From Lethocerus indicus (Eukaryota > Arthropoda > Insecta > Hemiptera > Belostomatidae): DNA of 64,000 bases. The stretch spans positions 18,561,154 to 18,625,153 of the forward strand of contig JACDQD010000002.1 in NCBI GenBank assembly GCA_019843655.1, in the 5' to 3' direction. The notes under the pieces were generated by a model. The model worked only from the letters and a program-made list of their open reading frames with translations. It searched no databases and was not told where the DNA came from. The position numbers and the translations under genes were made by a program. Shown here one piece after another: positions 41,073-51,879 of this stretch. Numbering within the stretch: position 1 is the stretch's first letter; every line of letters begins with the position of its first letter.

Positions 41073-42160
41073 CATTTTACTGTCTGATGATGAGTTAAAT
41101 GGAATCATTGTCAATCTTCAAGTGCAAGAACAAACAATGTGTTATTGTAACACATTTCTGAAAATAGTTTTCTGAAAACAACTCAGCATGGTTATTGTTA
41201 TTTTTTCCAGTTATCCCTTTAAAATATAGACAATGTAAATATAAAATTATAATATAAAATATTTTATATCATGTTAATATTGAAATTTATATTATGATGT
41301 CTGTTGGGTATAGCATTTTGGTAATAAATCATTATTATGCAAGTGGAACTTTATATATGTTTCTTCTATATATGTGTTCTTTAATGGTTCTAGATAAGTG
41401 TGTAGAATATTCTAATTTAGATTGATCATTATTATATACATGTTTTATATCCACTGTAATTTAATAAGTAATAAACATTTTTTATTTTTATTTTAACTAT
41501 GCTTCTGTTCTGACATGTCTTGATTAAGCAATTTATTGTACAGGAATTAAGCATAATAAGACAATGAGTGATTAAAAAATCTGTCTTTATGTATTAGTTA
41601 AAATATTAAACATGTAAGTCTTTATAAATAATGGCTTCTTTTTTGAGATACATTAAACTTCTGAATTTTCATTAATCGTCTGATTTTCATTAATATTACA
41701 TGAGAATGTTGTAATAAAATTATTCATTTGCAATATTGAAACCAAATGATTAAAGTAAAAATGTAGCTCATGTTAATATATTTCTGTCATAGATGATATT
41801 TGTAATGATTGTGTATTACGTGATTAAATTTAAAGTCTACATTATTTATTCTTTAGGTGACAATAGACATGCGAAGTATTGTTAAGATAATAAGAAACAT
41901 CTTCTATTTAATATTTATGACTGGTGGAAATAGAATGACTGGGTAAGTTGAAAGGAAAGAAATGGAAAGCGAAACATTGTGTCAGTGTTAGTTACATTCC
42001 CTTCAATTCAGTGTCATTGGGTTCTAACCAAGTAGGTGGTTGATATAATAATAGCAATGTGCTATTATTTATTTCCAAAAACAAAAATGTATATATATAT
42101 TTTTTAGTAGATATATTTTTATGAATTATGATGTAGTAATTATCATTAGTAAGAAATTTA
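41073..42160. other. Convergent 3' region of transporter and receptor B
   Basis: AT-rich 3' UTR-like sequence between two genes that end facing each other. No gene was seen. Confidence 0.5.
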
Positions 42161-45100
42161 TTATTTATTTTGTGGCTTGTTATCCATGTCAGACATTTGT
42201 GCTTCTCCATTTAGTTCAAACTCATAGGCAGCATTAAGAAACCAAGTTTGTTCCATTTCATTACCTGTACAAAAAAATAATTATTGTATTATGAAAGCAT
42301 CAGTTTATATTTGTTGTTTGATTTAATTTATGGATAACAATTTTAAAATTTTAGATCATTTTGATCTCTTCCCTGGCTTTTTTACATCTAAAAATAACAG
42401 GGGTTATAAAATCATAATGTTATATGAAATCAAATTTAAATACTAAAAAGCAAGCAAATCTTATAAATGTTATCTTGAAAACAGGACATAAGGAATATGA
42501 AGAAATTGGGTGAATCTGCAATTTCCAGTTGTGAGAAAGTCTGAAACTTAGCGAAACCTCATTTATGATTTAAATGACCTAACTACAAAAGAGAACCTGA
42601 AGAAGACTCCCCTATCAGCCATGATATATTAGGTCAGTATTGGGTATATAATCTATAAATCTAATTATGTTATGTATTATTATTATTATTATTATTATGT
42701 TAATTATGTTATGTTTTGTTAGCTATATAATTATTTATATTTTTTACAACTTACTATGATTAGATATGTACTGCAACTTAATGCAGCTAATAGAGGCTAC
42801 AAATGGTTCTTGTAGGAACAGAGGTATAAAGAACATATCACCTGGTTTGAGAAATATTTTTGAACTGATATCAATACATTTGCTTGGATTCATTTAAGCC
42901 AATGCTCCATCTGAATTTACTGCTAAACTAGAAGGGAATCTTATTGAGATATCTTGTGACAATACATGGATAACAGAATTTAGCAGCATGGAATTAACTA
43001 AATTTTGGATATCAGTGAAAGTTGAATGTCCCTTTCTGAATGGTAATGCTCAGAAATTGCTAATTCTATCTGCGACTTATTGTTTTGTCAAACTTGGGTT
43101 TTTGGTGGTTTCTGTGGTTACAATTATGTATTCTGTGAAATTCCGTTTAGAGAAGGAAATGTGGTAGCTGTGTCAATTTGAGAAAGTGTGCAATCAGCAC
43201 GATCACCCATCTCACTAATTAAAATTAGTTGAATTTCAATTACATTTTTGTGATCTTAAATACATTTTTATTATTTAAATATATTTTTATCTAACTCCTT
43301 AATTAAAAAGAAATAGTTAATATTTCTCAGTGCACTTGATAGCCCTAAGAAATACTAGATTCAGCAAAAGTACCAAGAATTGAAAAAGTTTGGGAATCAC
43401 TGACACCATTATTATTATAATTCTAAATAAATTAAAGAATAATTAAGTAATGAATTTTACCTTTATTTTCATTGTCCCTTGTACTGCATGTAGGTCTGTG
43501 AACCAGACAAATCTTGTATGTTACAATTATTGTAACTGTCATGATTAATACTACTGCACCTAATATCATTAATAAGAACTCCTGAAATGAAATACTGCTG
43601 TGATAACCTAGAAAAATAAAAATACCATAAAGTTAATATTGATAATAATTAAAATATACTGTAATGCTGTATTAACCATTGTTAAAATATGTTACCAAGT
43701 AATGAATGCTGCAATTCACATGGAACAAATGATAGAGACACATATTTCTCAAAATAAATTCTCCTGAAAATGTACATTATATTTAGTAAATCAGACTGTA
43801 AACACTACTAGGCTTAATACAAAGCAGATATTGTTTAACTTACTTAGAAAGAGATTTGTGTAAACATAAACTGCACAAATCCTCTTCTGGTAGTAAATAA
43901 GACTCTGGAATCATCAGGATCAATTGCAAATGTGCACTGGCATTTTTATTTTCTATGGCATGATGGTATGAAGATATATTTTCATAATTGGTATAATTTG
44001 TGTATTCTTGAAACTGACAAATTACATTTGTCGTAATCTTTCCTTCTATATTAATTGCTATACATAATGCATTGATAGATTTAGGTTTACTAATTCCCAA
44101 ATTATTTTGAATTGATAGTAAGGAACATTTTACCTTAAGTGATACAACTGTCTGAAAAAGAACATCTGAAAACTCAATTAATTTGTTTCTTTGAATGACA
44201 CCATTGGAAATGTAATATTCTTTTCTATATTTTGAAAAGAAATTATTTGGGAAGTCTGTATAACTAAAACTTGTTGCATTGAAAAATTTAAATAATATAT
44301 TAGACTGGTGGGAATTGTTACAATCACATAATTCACTGCATTTGTTATTTTTGCATTCATTGTGACAACTAGACCAGCATTTTATTTCCCTTGAGTCATT
44401 GTTTGTACTTCCAACATAACATATACAATCTTCGTCATGTCCTTTGTAACATTTACATTCCTCTAGTTCAGTACATATATCAGTTTTACAATAAGAATTA
44501 GGAACAGGGTTGCATGTTTCCATTTTTCCTGACAGCACAAAACCATCAAAACATTCACATGTACCTGAAGGTGTACAAATGCCATTAATACATTTATTCA
44601 AACATTTTGGTTGACAGAAATTTGTGCTGTTCTCTTGTGGTTCAAACCCATCAAAGCAAGTACAATTTTCGGGTTCAGAACAATATGCATTTATACATTC
44701 ATCTGAACATATGGGGCTACATTTGTATGTACTGTTACCTTCTAAAACATATCCTTCAAGACAGGTACATACATTTGGAGCAGTACACGTGCCAAAAACA
44801 CATTCCAATGTACAAATTGGATGGCACACATCAAAGGAATCATTTGTGTAGCCTTGTAAGCACTCACATTTATGAGGGGCTGTGCATATTCCGTTCAGGC
44901 AGGGCTTTGTGCACACTGGGAGACAATTGTTCTCGCTTCCTTCATGCGCATATCCACCTAAGCAACTGCATTTTTCCGGAGCTATACATATTCCATTTAT
45001 ACAAGGCGTTGAACAGTGTGGAATACATCTGTTACTACTCTCCATTTTAAAGCCTACAAGGCACTCGCATGTTTCTGGTTTTACACAGATACCATTTATG

Positions 45101-48100
45101 CAGTCTTGTGTGCATATTGGTTCACATATATTAGTCGTCCCTCTTAGTTGGTACCCTTCGTTGCATTCACATTTATCAGGGGCTATGCATATTCCGTTCA
45201 GGCAAGGTTTTGTGCACACTGGGAGACAATTGTTCTCGGTTCCTTCATGCGCATATCCACCTAAGCAACTGCATTTTTCCGGAGCTATACATATTCCATT
45301 TATACAAGGCGTTGAACAGTGTGGAATACATCTGTTACTACTCTCCATTTTAAAGCCTTCAAGGCACTCGCATGTTTCTGGTTTTACACAGATACCATTT
45401 ATGCAGTCTTGTGTGCATATTGGTTCACATATATTAGTCGTCCCTCTTAGTTGGTACCCTTCGTTGCATTCACATTTATCAGGGGCTATGCATATTCCGT
45501 TCAGGCAAGGTTTTGTGCACACTGGGAGACAATTGTTCTCAGTTCCTTCATGCGCATATCCACCTAAGCAACTGCATTTTTCGGAGCTATACATATTCCA
45601 TTTATACAAGGCGTTGAACAGTGTGGAATACATCTGTTACTACTCTCCATTTTAAAGCCTTCAAGGCACTCGCATGTTTCTGGTTTTACACAGATACCAT
45701 TTATGCAGTCTTGTGTGCATATTGGTTCACATATATTAGTCGTCCCTCTTAGTTGGTACCCTTCGTTGCATTCACATTTATCAGGGGCTATGCATATTCC
45801 GTTCAGGCAGGGTTTTGTGCATACGGGGAAACAATTGTTCTCGGTTCCTTCATGCGCATATCCACCTAAGCAACTGCATTTTTCCGGAGCTATACATATT
45901 CCATTTATACAAGGCGTTGAACAGTGTGGAATACATCTGTTACTACTCTCCATTTTAAAGCCTTCAAGGCACTCGCATGTTTCTGGTTTTACACAGATAC
46001 CATTTATGCAGTCTTGTGTGCATATTGGTTCACATATATTAGTCGTTCCTTCGAGTTGGTAACCTTTGTTGCATTCACATTTATCAGGGGCTATGCATAT
46101 TCCGTTCAGGCAGGGTTTTTTGCACACGGGGAAACAATTGTTCTCTCTCCCCTCATGCGCGTATCCACCTAAGCAACTACATTTCTCTGGCGCTACACAT
46201 TCTCCATTTATACACGGCATTGAACAGTGTGGAATACATCTGTTACTACTCTCCATTTTAAAGCCTTCAAGGCACTCGCATGTTTCTGGTTTTACACAGA
46301 TACCATTTATGCAGTCTTGTGTGCATATTGGTTCACATATATTAGTCGTCCCTCTTAGTTGGTACCCTTCGTTGCATTCACATTTATCAGGGGCTATGCA
46401 TATTCCGTTCAGGCAGGGTTTTTTGCACACGGGGAAACAATTGTTCTCTCTCCCCTCATGCGCGTATCCACCTAAGCAACTGCATTTTTCCGGAGCTATA
46501 CATATTCCATTTACACACGGCGTTGAACAGTGTGGAATACATCTGTTAGTAGTCTCCATTTTAAATCCTCTAAGACACACGCATGTTTCTGGTTTTATAC
46601 AAGTGCCATTAATACACTGTGTACAGACTGGAAAACACTTATTTTCTTTTTCTGTATAACCCCGATTACATTTGCATTTTCCAGGACTTTCGCATTCACC
46701 ATTTGTGCAGTCTGTATTGCATATAGGAGTACATTTTAATGGGGATGATCGTGTTTGCTTATAGCCTCTACAGCAATACTCAATTTCCTTCTTTCTGAAT
46801 GTAATCTGTAACGGAACAACTCATTAAAATAATGCATTGATTCCCAAATCCCATATTTGTATTAATATTATCCAAGTGGTAGTAACAAGCATGATACAGC
46901 ATATTTGAATTGCAAAATTCGTGTATTCGACGGAATTCACAAAATTCTCAATAGGCGCTACGTGTCGAAAGAAATGAATGATGTCTTCTGGATTAAAAGT
47001 CGACAGCCTGGAGAACGATACCAGTTGCTTAAACAAAACAACCACCAAGAGCTTTTTTTGATCGTCCTCCGAATTTCTATTTTTAAAAGTCAAATGTATG
47101 TATATCCTTGTAATAGTATGTGTAGCCTCGTTAGGCTTTGATACTGTTTGACGCATCTGTATCAAATTTGATGCGTATATTCTTCGACACCCTGAAAAAA
47201 TACTGTGGTGCTTTCCACCCAACCATCCCTTAGTTAAGTCGAGTAAGGAGGAATAAATGCTCCCGTAAACTTCAAAAATGGTTCAAAAGTGGTTGTGTGA
47301 ATGAGCCATCTTGGTTCCTGAAAACGTTTGTGCGAATGAAACAAATTACAAAATTCAGGACCTGTTTCCGGGTTTTTTATTGGTGCATACAATTCAGTTA
47401 ACACTGTCGTATTTACTAGTGAGGCTCTGAACTATTCTACAGCCCCCTGGGATGCTGCCACATAATATTACATTACAAGTTGGGTCCATGAACATGCCAC
47501 TACAGCGCGTTAAAACACCCATACTAGTGAGAAAGCGTATTAATTCTGATGATACTGACAATACCAACGGATATGCCATCCAGCTTTAAAAACGAAATGT
47601 TTTGTGATAACAGTCCGCATTCTCTTCCCCAATGTAATTTCCCCACCCCGATACACTTACTGGCCGTACGATTCCTCCAAACTCCCGGATGTCCTCGACT
47701 ATTTCTTCTCCTTTAACAATCGTCGCTTACACCACTCTCTCACAGCCCTCGATGATCTTTCCGCCGATCACTTACCGGTTCTCCTTACATTAGATATTCA
47801 ACCAATCCTTAATCCTGAAATTCCTTCCTTAATAATGAGACCTACAGACTCGGATAGATTTCAACACTTGACAATAAAATAGAACTAAATATACCTCTGA
47901 AAACACCGCAAGAGATTTACCGCAGCCGACACTTTGACAACTAACGTACAACAAGCATCATAGGCATCGACCACTAAAACTAGGAGAATTTTTAAGGCGC
48001 ACGGAAGTATTAGTCCACTTACAATTCAAAAATTAATAACTACAAAAAGACGAGCCAGAGCCAAATGGCAAACCTCACGCTTACCGGCCGATAAAATAAG

Positions 48101-48740
48101 GTACAACTTACAATGCGGACTAGTAAAATCCTTACGGAGAAGATATAGAGAAGACAAATTTGACCACTATAGAAAATCCTCGAGACCAAGTAATAGATCT
48201 CTGTGGTCTTCTACATGAAAACTACTTTCCTACCAAACTGTTTCTTTTCTTCTCCGACTAGACCGCGCAACGTGGATTGTGACGGACGAAGAACCTGGGT
48301 TATTCCCCCAAATAATCACGGGAAGTTAGTGATAATTCATATTAATTTGGTTTATTTTGAAATGAATTCCATTATTCCGAGAATGAGAATCATTAATTAC
48401 GAAATAAATTCCCCCCGGAGGAAATCGGTGTTTGATTTTACACAAAGGATATATATAAACACATAGCGTTAAATACCTGCCATCTGGTTTGTGTCGAGTT
48501 GCTCACTTCCTGTTTCCTACAAGTTGTTACCGTACCGTAATATCTGCATGTAGACCAATACGTGCGCAGATACGTAATAGGGATAACTGATGGCTCTTGG
48601 ACACTAAAAAGGAAATTAAGATTATTTTTAGATTAGGTATTTAGTTGTCCGCATTCTGTGAACTGAAAGAGAATACCCTTACCGAGAATGTTTCGTGCAT
48701 ATACCCGAAGCCGAGATCGAAGATATCGACAGAGCGCTTG
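42161..48740 (-). CDS. Nimrod-type EMI/NIM-repeat transmembrane receptor B
   Basis: Exons in transcript order: 48740-48683, 48603-48477, 46805-43844, 43763-43696, 43607-43461 and 42264-42161 (TAA), with consistent phases; the signal-peptide exon is not located. The EMI domain is complete: ASGICTKHSRVQEPSVIPI, TYLRTYWSTCRYYG, then EIEYCCRGYKQ, the CCxGY signature that precedes NIM repeats. NIM modules follow (about 18 in the array, then several divergent ones such as CIAP-less CTAPNVCTCLEGY). A cysteine-poor ectodomain with many N-glycosylation sequons ends LQLILMIPES. The transmembrane helix is FLLMILGAVVLIMTVTIIVT, and the tail contains NAAYEFEL. By family this is a haemocyte scavenger/phagocytosis receptor. 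A single one-base deletion at about 45584 breaks the reading frame inside the array; both sides are otherwise open. A Jockey-type LINE fragment sits in the intron at 46806-48476. Confidence 0.85.
44880..46600 (-). repeat. 303-bp higher-order NIM array, receptor B
   Basis: The same three-module unit as in receptor A; the anchor atgcgc(a/g)tatccacc lies at about 44944, 45247, 45550, 45852, 46155 and 46458 (spacings 303, 303, 302, 303, 303). The odd 302 marks the frameshift. The two rightmost units carry shared variants (tctctcccctcatgcgcg). Confidence 0.9.
47604..48240 (+). mobile_element. Jockey-type LINE fragment (endonuclease end to pre-RT linker), decayed
   Basis: An open stretch encodes TYWPYDSSKLPDVLDYFF and LSADHLPVLLTLD, the C-terminal part of a LINE apurinic-type endonuclease (the P.DVLD and S.DHLPV blocks). 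After stops, a neighbouring frame continues with TTKRRARAKWQTSRLPADK and SLRRRYREDKFDHY, as between endonuclease and reverse transcriptase in Jockey-clade elements. No RT motif follows; it is a dead fragment in the receptor B intron. Confidence 0.75.
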
Positions 48741-51161
48741 CTAATAATATGAACTAAAACAGATATAAGTCAGTGATTAAATGGTAAAATTGGACGTACT
48801 CCTAGCGCAGACACATTAGGAACTCACAATTATCATTATTGAACTTTCCGACTGACCCCTGGTTACTAATGTCACATTCAAACACTTTCTGAAAAAAAAT
48901 GTTTCTCCTCCGGCAGCGCAAGCGTTCTGTTGTTTCTTGGGCATAGTGATAAACTAATCAAATTAAAGGCGACAAACTTATTCACAGTTGGTCCCGCTTG
49001 TCAACCGAAATTAAACTGCATTTATGCTAGACGAGAGAAATAGATAGTCAGCGAATTGCTAAAATTAGTGAAAGAATTGGTAATCAAAAAATATGTATAC
49101 AATATGTAATCAATAAACAAGAATACGTAATGAATGGTAATGGTAATGTAATGTCTGGTTTAAAGTGAAATTTAAAAAAATTGTTCTGATGTTAATAAAT
49201 GAAGACTTTTGACAATGCTTCGAAATCAGCAGAACGAAAGCAAACAAAAGTGGAGAAACAAAAATTTCCTTTTCATATAATACATCTGTGTTGGCAGTAA
49301 AAAATCAAATAAATGACCCAGATCATCAGATCTGATCCCAAGTCATTCTCTTAGCAAAGAGTGTAGTTAACATCCGCAGTATATACTCGGTCGAATGGTC
49401 AAAATCGTGGATTACCTCAAAAATAAGTTTTCAAAAATTCATTGATTTGTAAACTATATTAAACTAATTCATTCACACGGTGGTTCTCCAAACAACTAAC
49501 GTTTTATTGATTTGGACACTAGAAGTACACCACTACACAGTACACCTACACTACAGAGCATGTAACAATAAACCAGAACACTAAGAAGTATTGGAGCCAG
49601 GTACGAAGTAAGGGGTTCTTGCACAGACTGTTTGGTACAATCATGTGGCCGTGGGAAGATGAGAAAACACGAGTGATAATTGATCATGGGCGAAAGGCGA
49701 AACAGAATGGAATAAATAACAATATCTAAATCGCTAAAAGAGGTATTTCTGGGCTTATCTATCGCATCAGAAAAGTTCTTTCTTCGCTGTATTGGGCTTG
49801 GTATATCAGATACTGGGTTAGCTCTTGAGACTATTATAATAGCCATAGTTTGGTGTATATTTTTTATTATTGAAGACCATCGTACTCCAGGCTGTTTAGT
49901 TGTTGGCCAGACGGTTCTGGGGTCCTTATCTCCCACACATTTTGTAATATTTTCTATTGTATTAAACACTTTTGAATCAAATATTCGCCAAAATATTTAC
50001 ATTGGCTATGGAACTGAGATGGGAAAGGAACACACCCATAATTGTTATTTATTTATCATTTATTTAACAAACATACAAACCATACATAATATCGTACATA
50101 AAACTAAATGCATACAAAAAAGTAGTACATTTGAATGTTGAATCGAACCCAGGTATAACGTATTATTCATATACGTATATATATTATTCATAACTTTATG
50201 TCCTACGTCCTTATAAACGTTAGGTCTGTGTAAAGAAATTCAAAAGAAAAGTCCGAACAAACATGTAGGTATTGATTACGGAAATGTATTCCAAAAGTGT
50301 GTGCCAGAATATTTGTTGGCAGTTTCATTATGCAAAAATGGACTTGGCCAAACTATCTATAGATTAAATTAACCGAAAAAGGGGGGTTGAATGCTCCTAC
50401 TGGTATACTATCGCAAGCAGTAGCAATAATATAGCCATAACCAAACATGGTTCAACGCTAGCCGCCACGTTGTAAAAACCACCGTAGACTTGAAGGTTGG
50501 CAGTTTCTATGCTTCTCTTGCAATAATCTCCGTCTGTAACGATAGAAATCCCTTATTAGATTAGATTCTGATATATTAGAAAACTAAAACGAAGAATGAA
50601 AACAATACACGATTATCGTTATTACTGAACTCCAATTTTCACAACTTTCAGTCGAGTTGAGTAATTCTTTTCGTATTTCGAGCTGCCATTTTCTGCCTCC
50701 ATCATATATCCTATCCGCAACCCCAGCCGTGCTAACAACCCCGAAATCTACCACGTCACCCCACCTCCCCAAAAAAATATCACACGCAACCAAAAAGATA
50801 TCAGCACCAGGTCACAAGCACATTTGAGGTTTCCTCACCTATGGCATCCCTGGGCCCAGCAGTAAAATCAGCTTCCCTCGTATTCTTCAGAACCCCCGTA
50901 CACCCTGAACATCAGCTGAAATGGCAAGGGAAACTCCCCAGAAACACCAAAACCACAGGAACAAGAACAATAAGCCGACACCAACAACAACTGGGGGCAC
51001 CAAAACAGAAATAGGCTCTCTTAATATTTGCCCCTATAATCCTCTTAAAGGATCACACCCGCCCAACCATCACACCAACCCCTTCCGACAATCTGACTCA
51101 CACTTAGAAAACGGATTAACAAAATCCGAAGACAAACATAACCCCCAATAACAATAACAGA

Positions 51162-51169
<8 letters not shown>

Positions 51170-51208
<39 letters not shown>
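51170..51208. repeat. TA microsatellite
   Basis: About 38 bases of TA repeats preceded by a short CA run, just upstream of a dispersed-repeat copy. Confidence 0.9.
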
Positions 51209-51211
<3 letters not shown>

Positions 51212-51269
51212 GACTGACATACTGACAAACATTACATGTGAATGTGACAGTGCAGTGAGGATGCCCAAA

Positions 51270-51390
51270 AAACATCCAAAGTGCTAACAGTGACTAACAC
51301 CGCTACTGAAGAAGGCGAGCAGCCGAAATCGGTCTAGCAAAAGAACAAACCAGCGAGAGGAAACAGAAACATCACGAACCTACAGTATTC
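51270..51390 (+). repeat. Dispersed ~115-bp repeat family, copy 4
   Basis: Reads ccaaagtgctaacagtgac, gcgagcagccgaaatcggtc and tagcaaaagaacaaaccagc, ending catcacgaacctacag. It is the reverse complement of the insert at 39741-39855 over its whole length. It extends past the point where that insert stops, so this may be a longer element. Confidence 0.7.
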
Positions 51391-51520
51391 CAACCCCTCT
51401 TTCAATAGGGTAACGGGAGACCAAGCACCAGATTGTTAGCGGGGAACAAATTGGGAGAAATGGAACGGATCGCCGAACTCGACCCGAATAAAAGATATCG
51501 CAGCATCCCCACATAGATCC

Positions 51521-51680
51521 CTTTCTTGGTAGACCTGTCGTCTCCCACGCTAACGCGAAGAATATGCAGTGGTTTAGCAGGGTTACAGATAACAAAGGTG
51601 AAGTGTTAATGGAATTTATCACAGAGCACGGGATAATGGTTGAGAATCTTCCGAGCTCCCTAACGACCTTTTCGAACACG
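51521..51680 (+). mobile_element. LINE endonuclease fragment
   Basis: One frame encodes NAKNMQWFSRVTDNKGEVLM and then EFITEHGIMVEN. This matches the N-A/G-K..W.S..TD.RG..L...I..H.L.V.N block of LINE endonucleases (R1/I-like). Only this central block survives. Confidence 0.65.
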
Positions 51681-51879
51681 TCGAGATCACGCACTCGTCG
51701 CTAGCAGCACAAATATGCCAGCGAAACTGGAACGTGAGTCTCGATGACGAATGGTCGGAGGGTGGGTGAGGTGCTTTGCGAGAAGCGAGGAGTGTCCCTG
51801 ACGAGGATCCGCGGAGAGAAAATAACGGCGGGAATGGGCCGAGGGACGAATCGATTCAGAATTAAAGGTTATGAACCAG

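Larger units (their letters stand above)
48741..51520. other. Region between receptor B and the ACE gene, repeat-rich
   Basis: It should contain the first exon of receptor B (minus strand), but no convincing signal peptide with a matching splice donor was found. A 157-codon minus-strand frame at 49969-49496 has no recognisable feature. 50700-51160 is C-rich on the plus strand and looks like decayed repeat DNA, followed by a TA run (51170-51208). Confidence 0.45.

Noticed and set aside
46824..47222. 132-codon minus-strand frame in the receptor B intron
   Set aside because: It falls between two well-supported exons, has no recognised domain, and the flanking splice phases do not need it.
28407..48600. 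CRISPR-like array because of regular 303-bp repeats
   Set aside because: The period is far too long, there are no unique spacers, and the unit encodes NIM modules in an animal gene.
49496..49969. 157-codon minus-strand frame
   Set aside because: No recognisable motif, a hydrophobic C-terminus of low complexity, and no splice or promoter context. It was considered as receptor B's missing first exon but has no signal peptide with a phase-matched donor.
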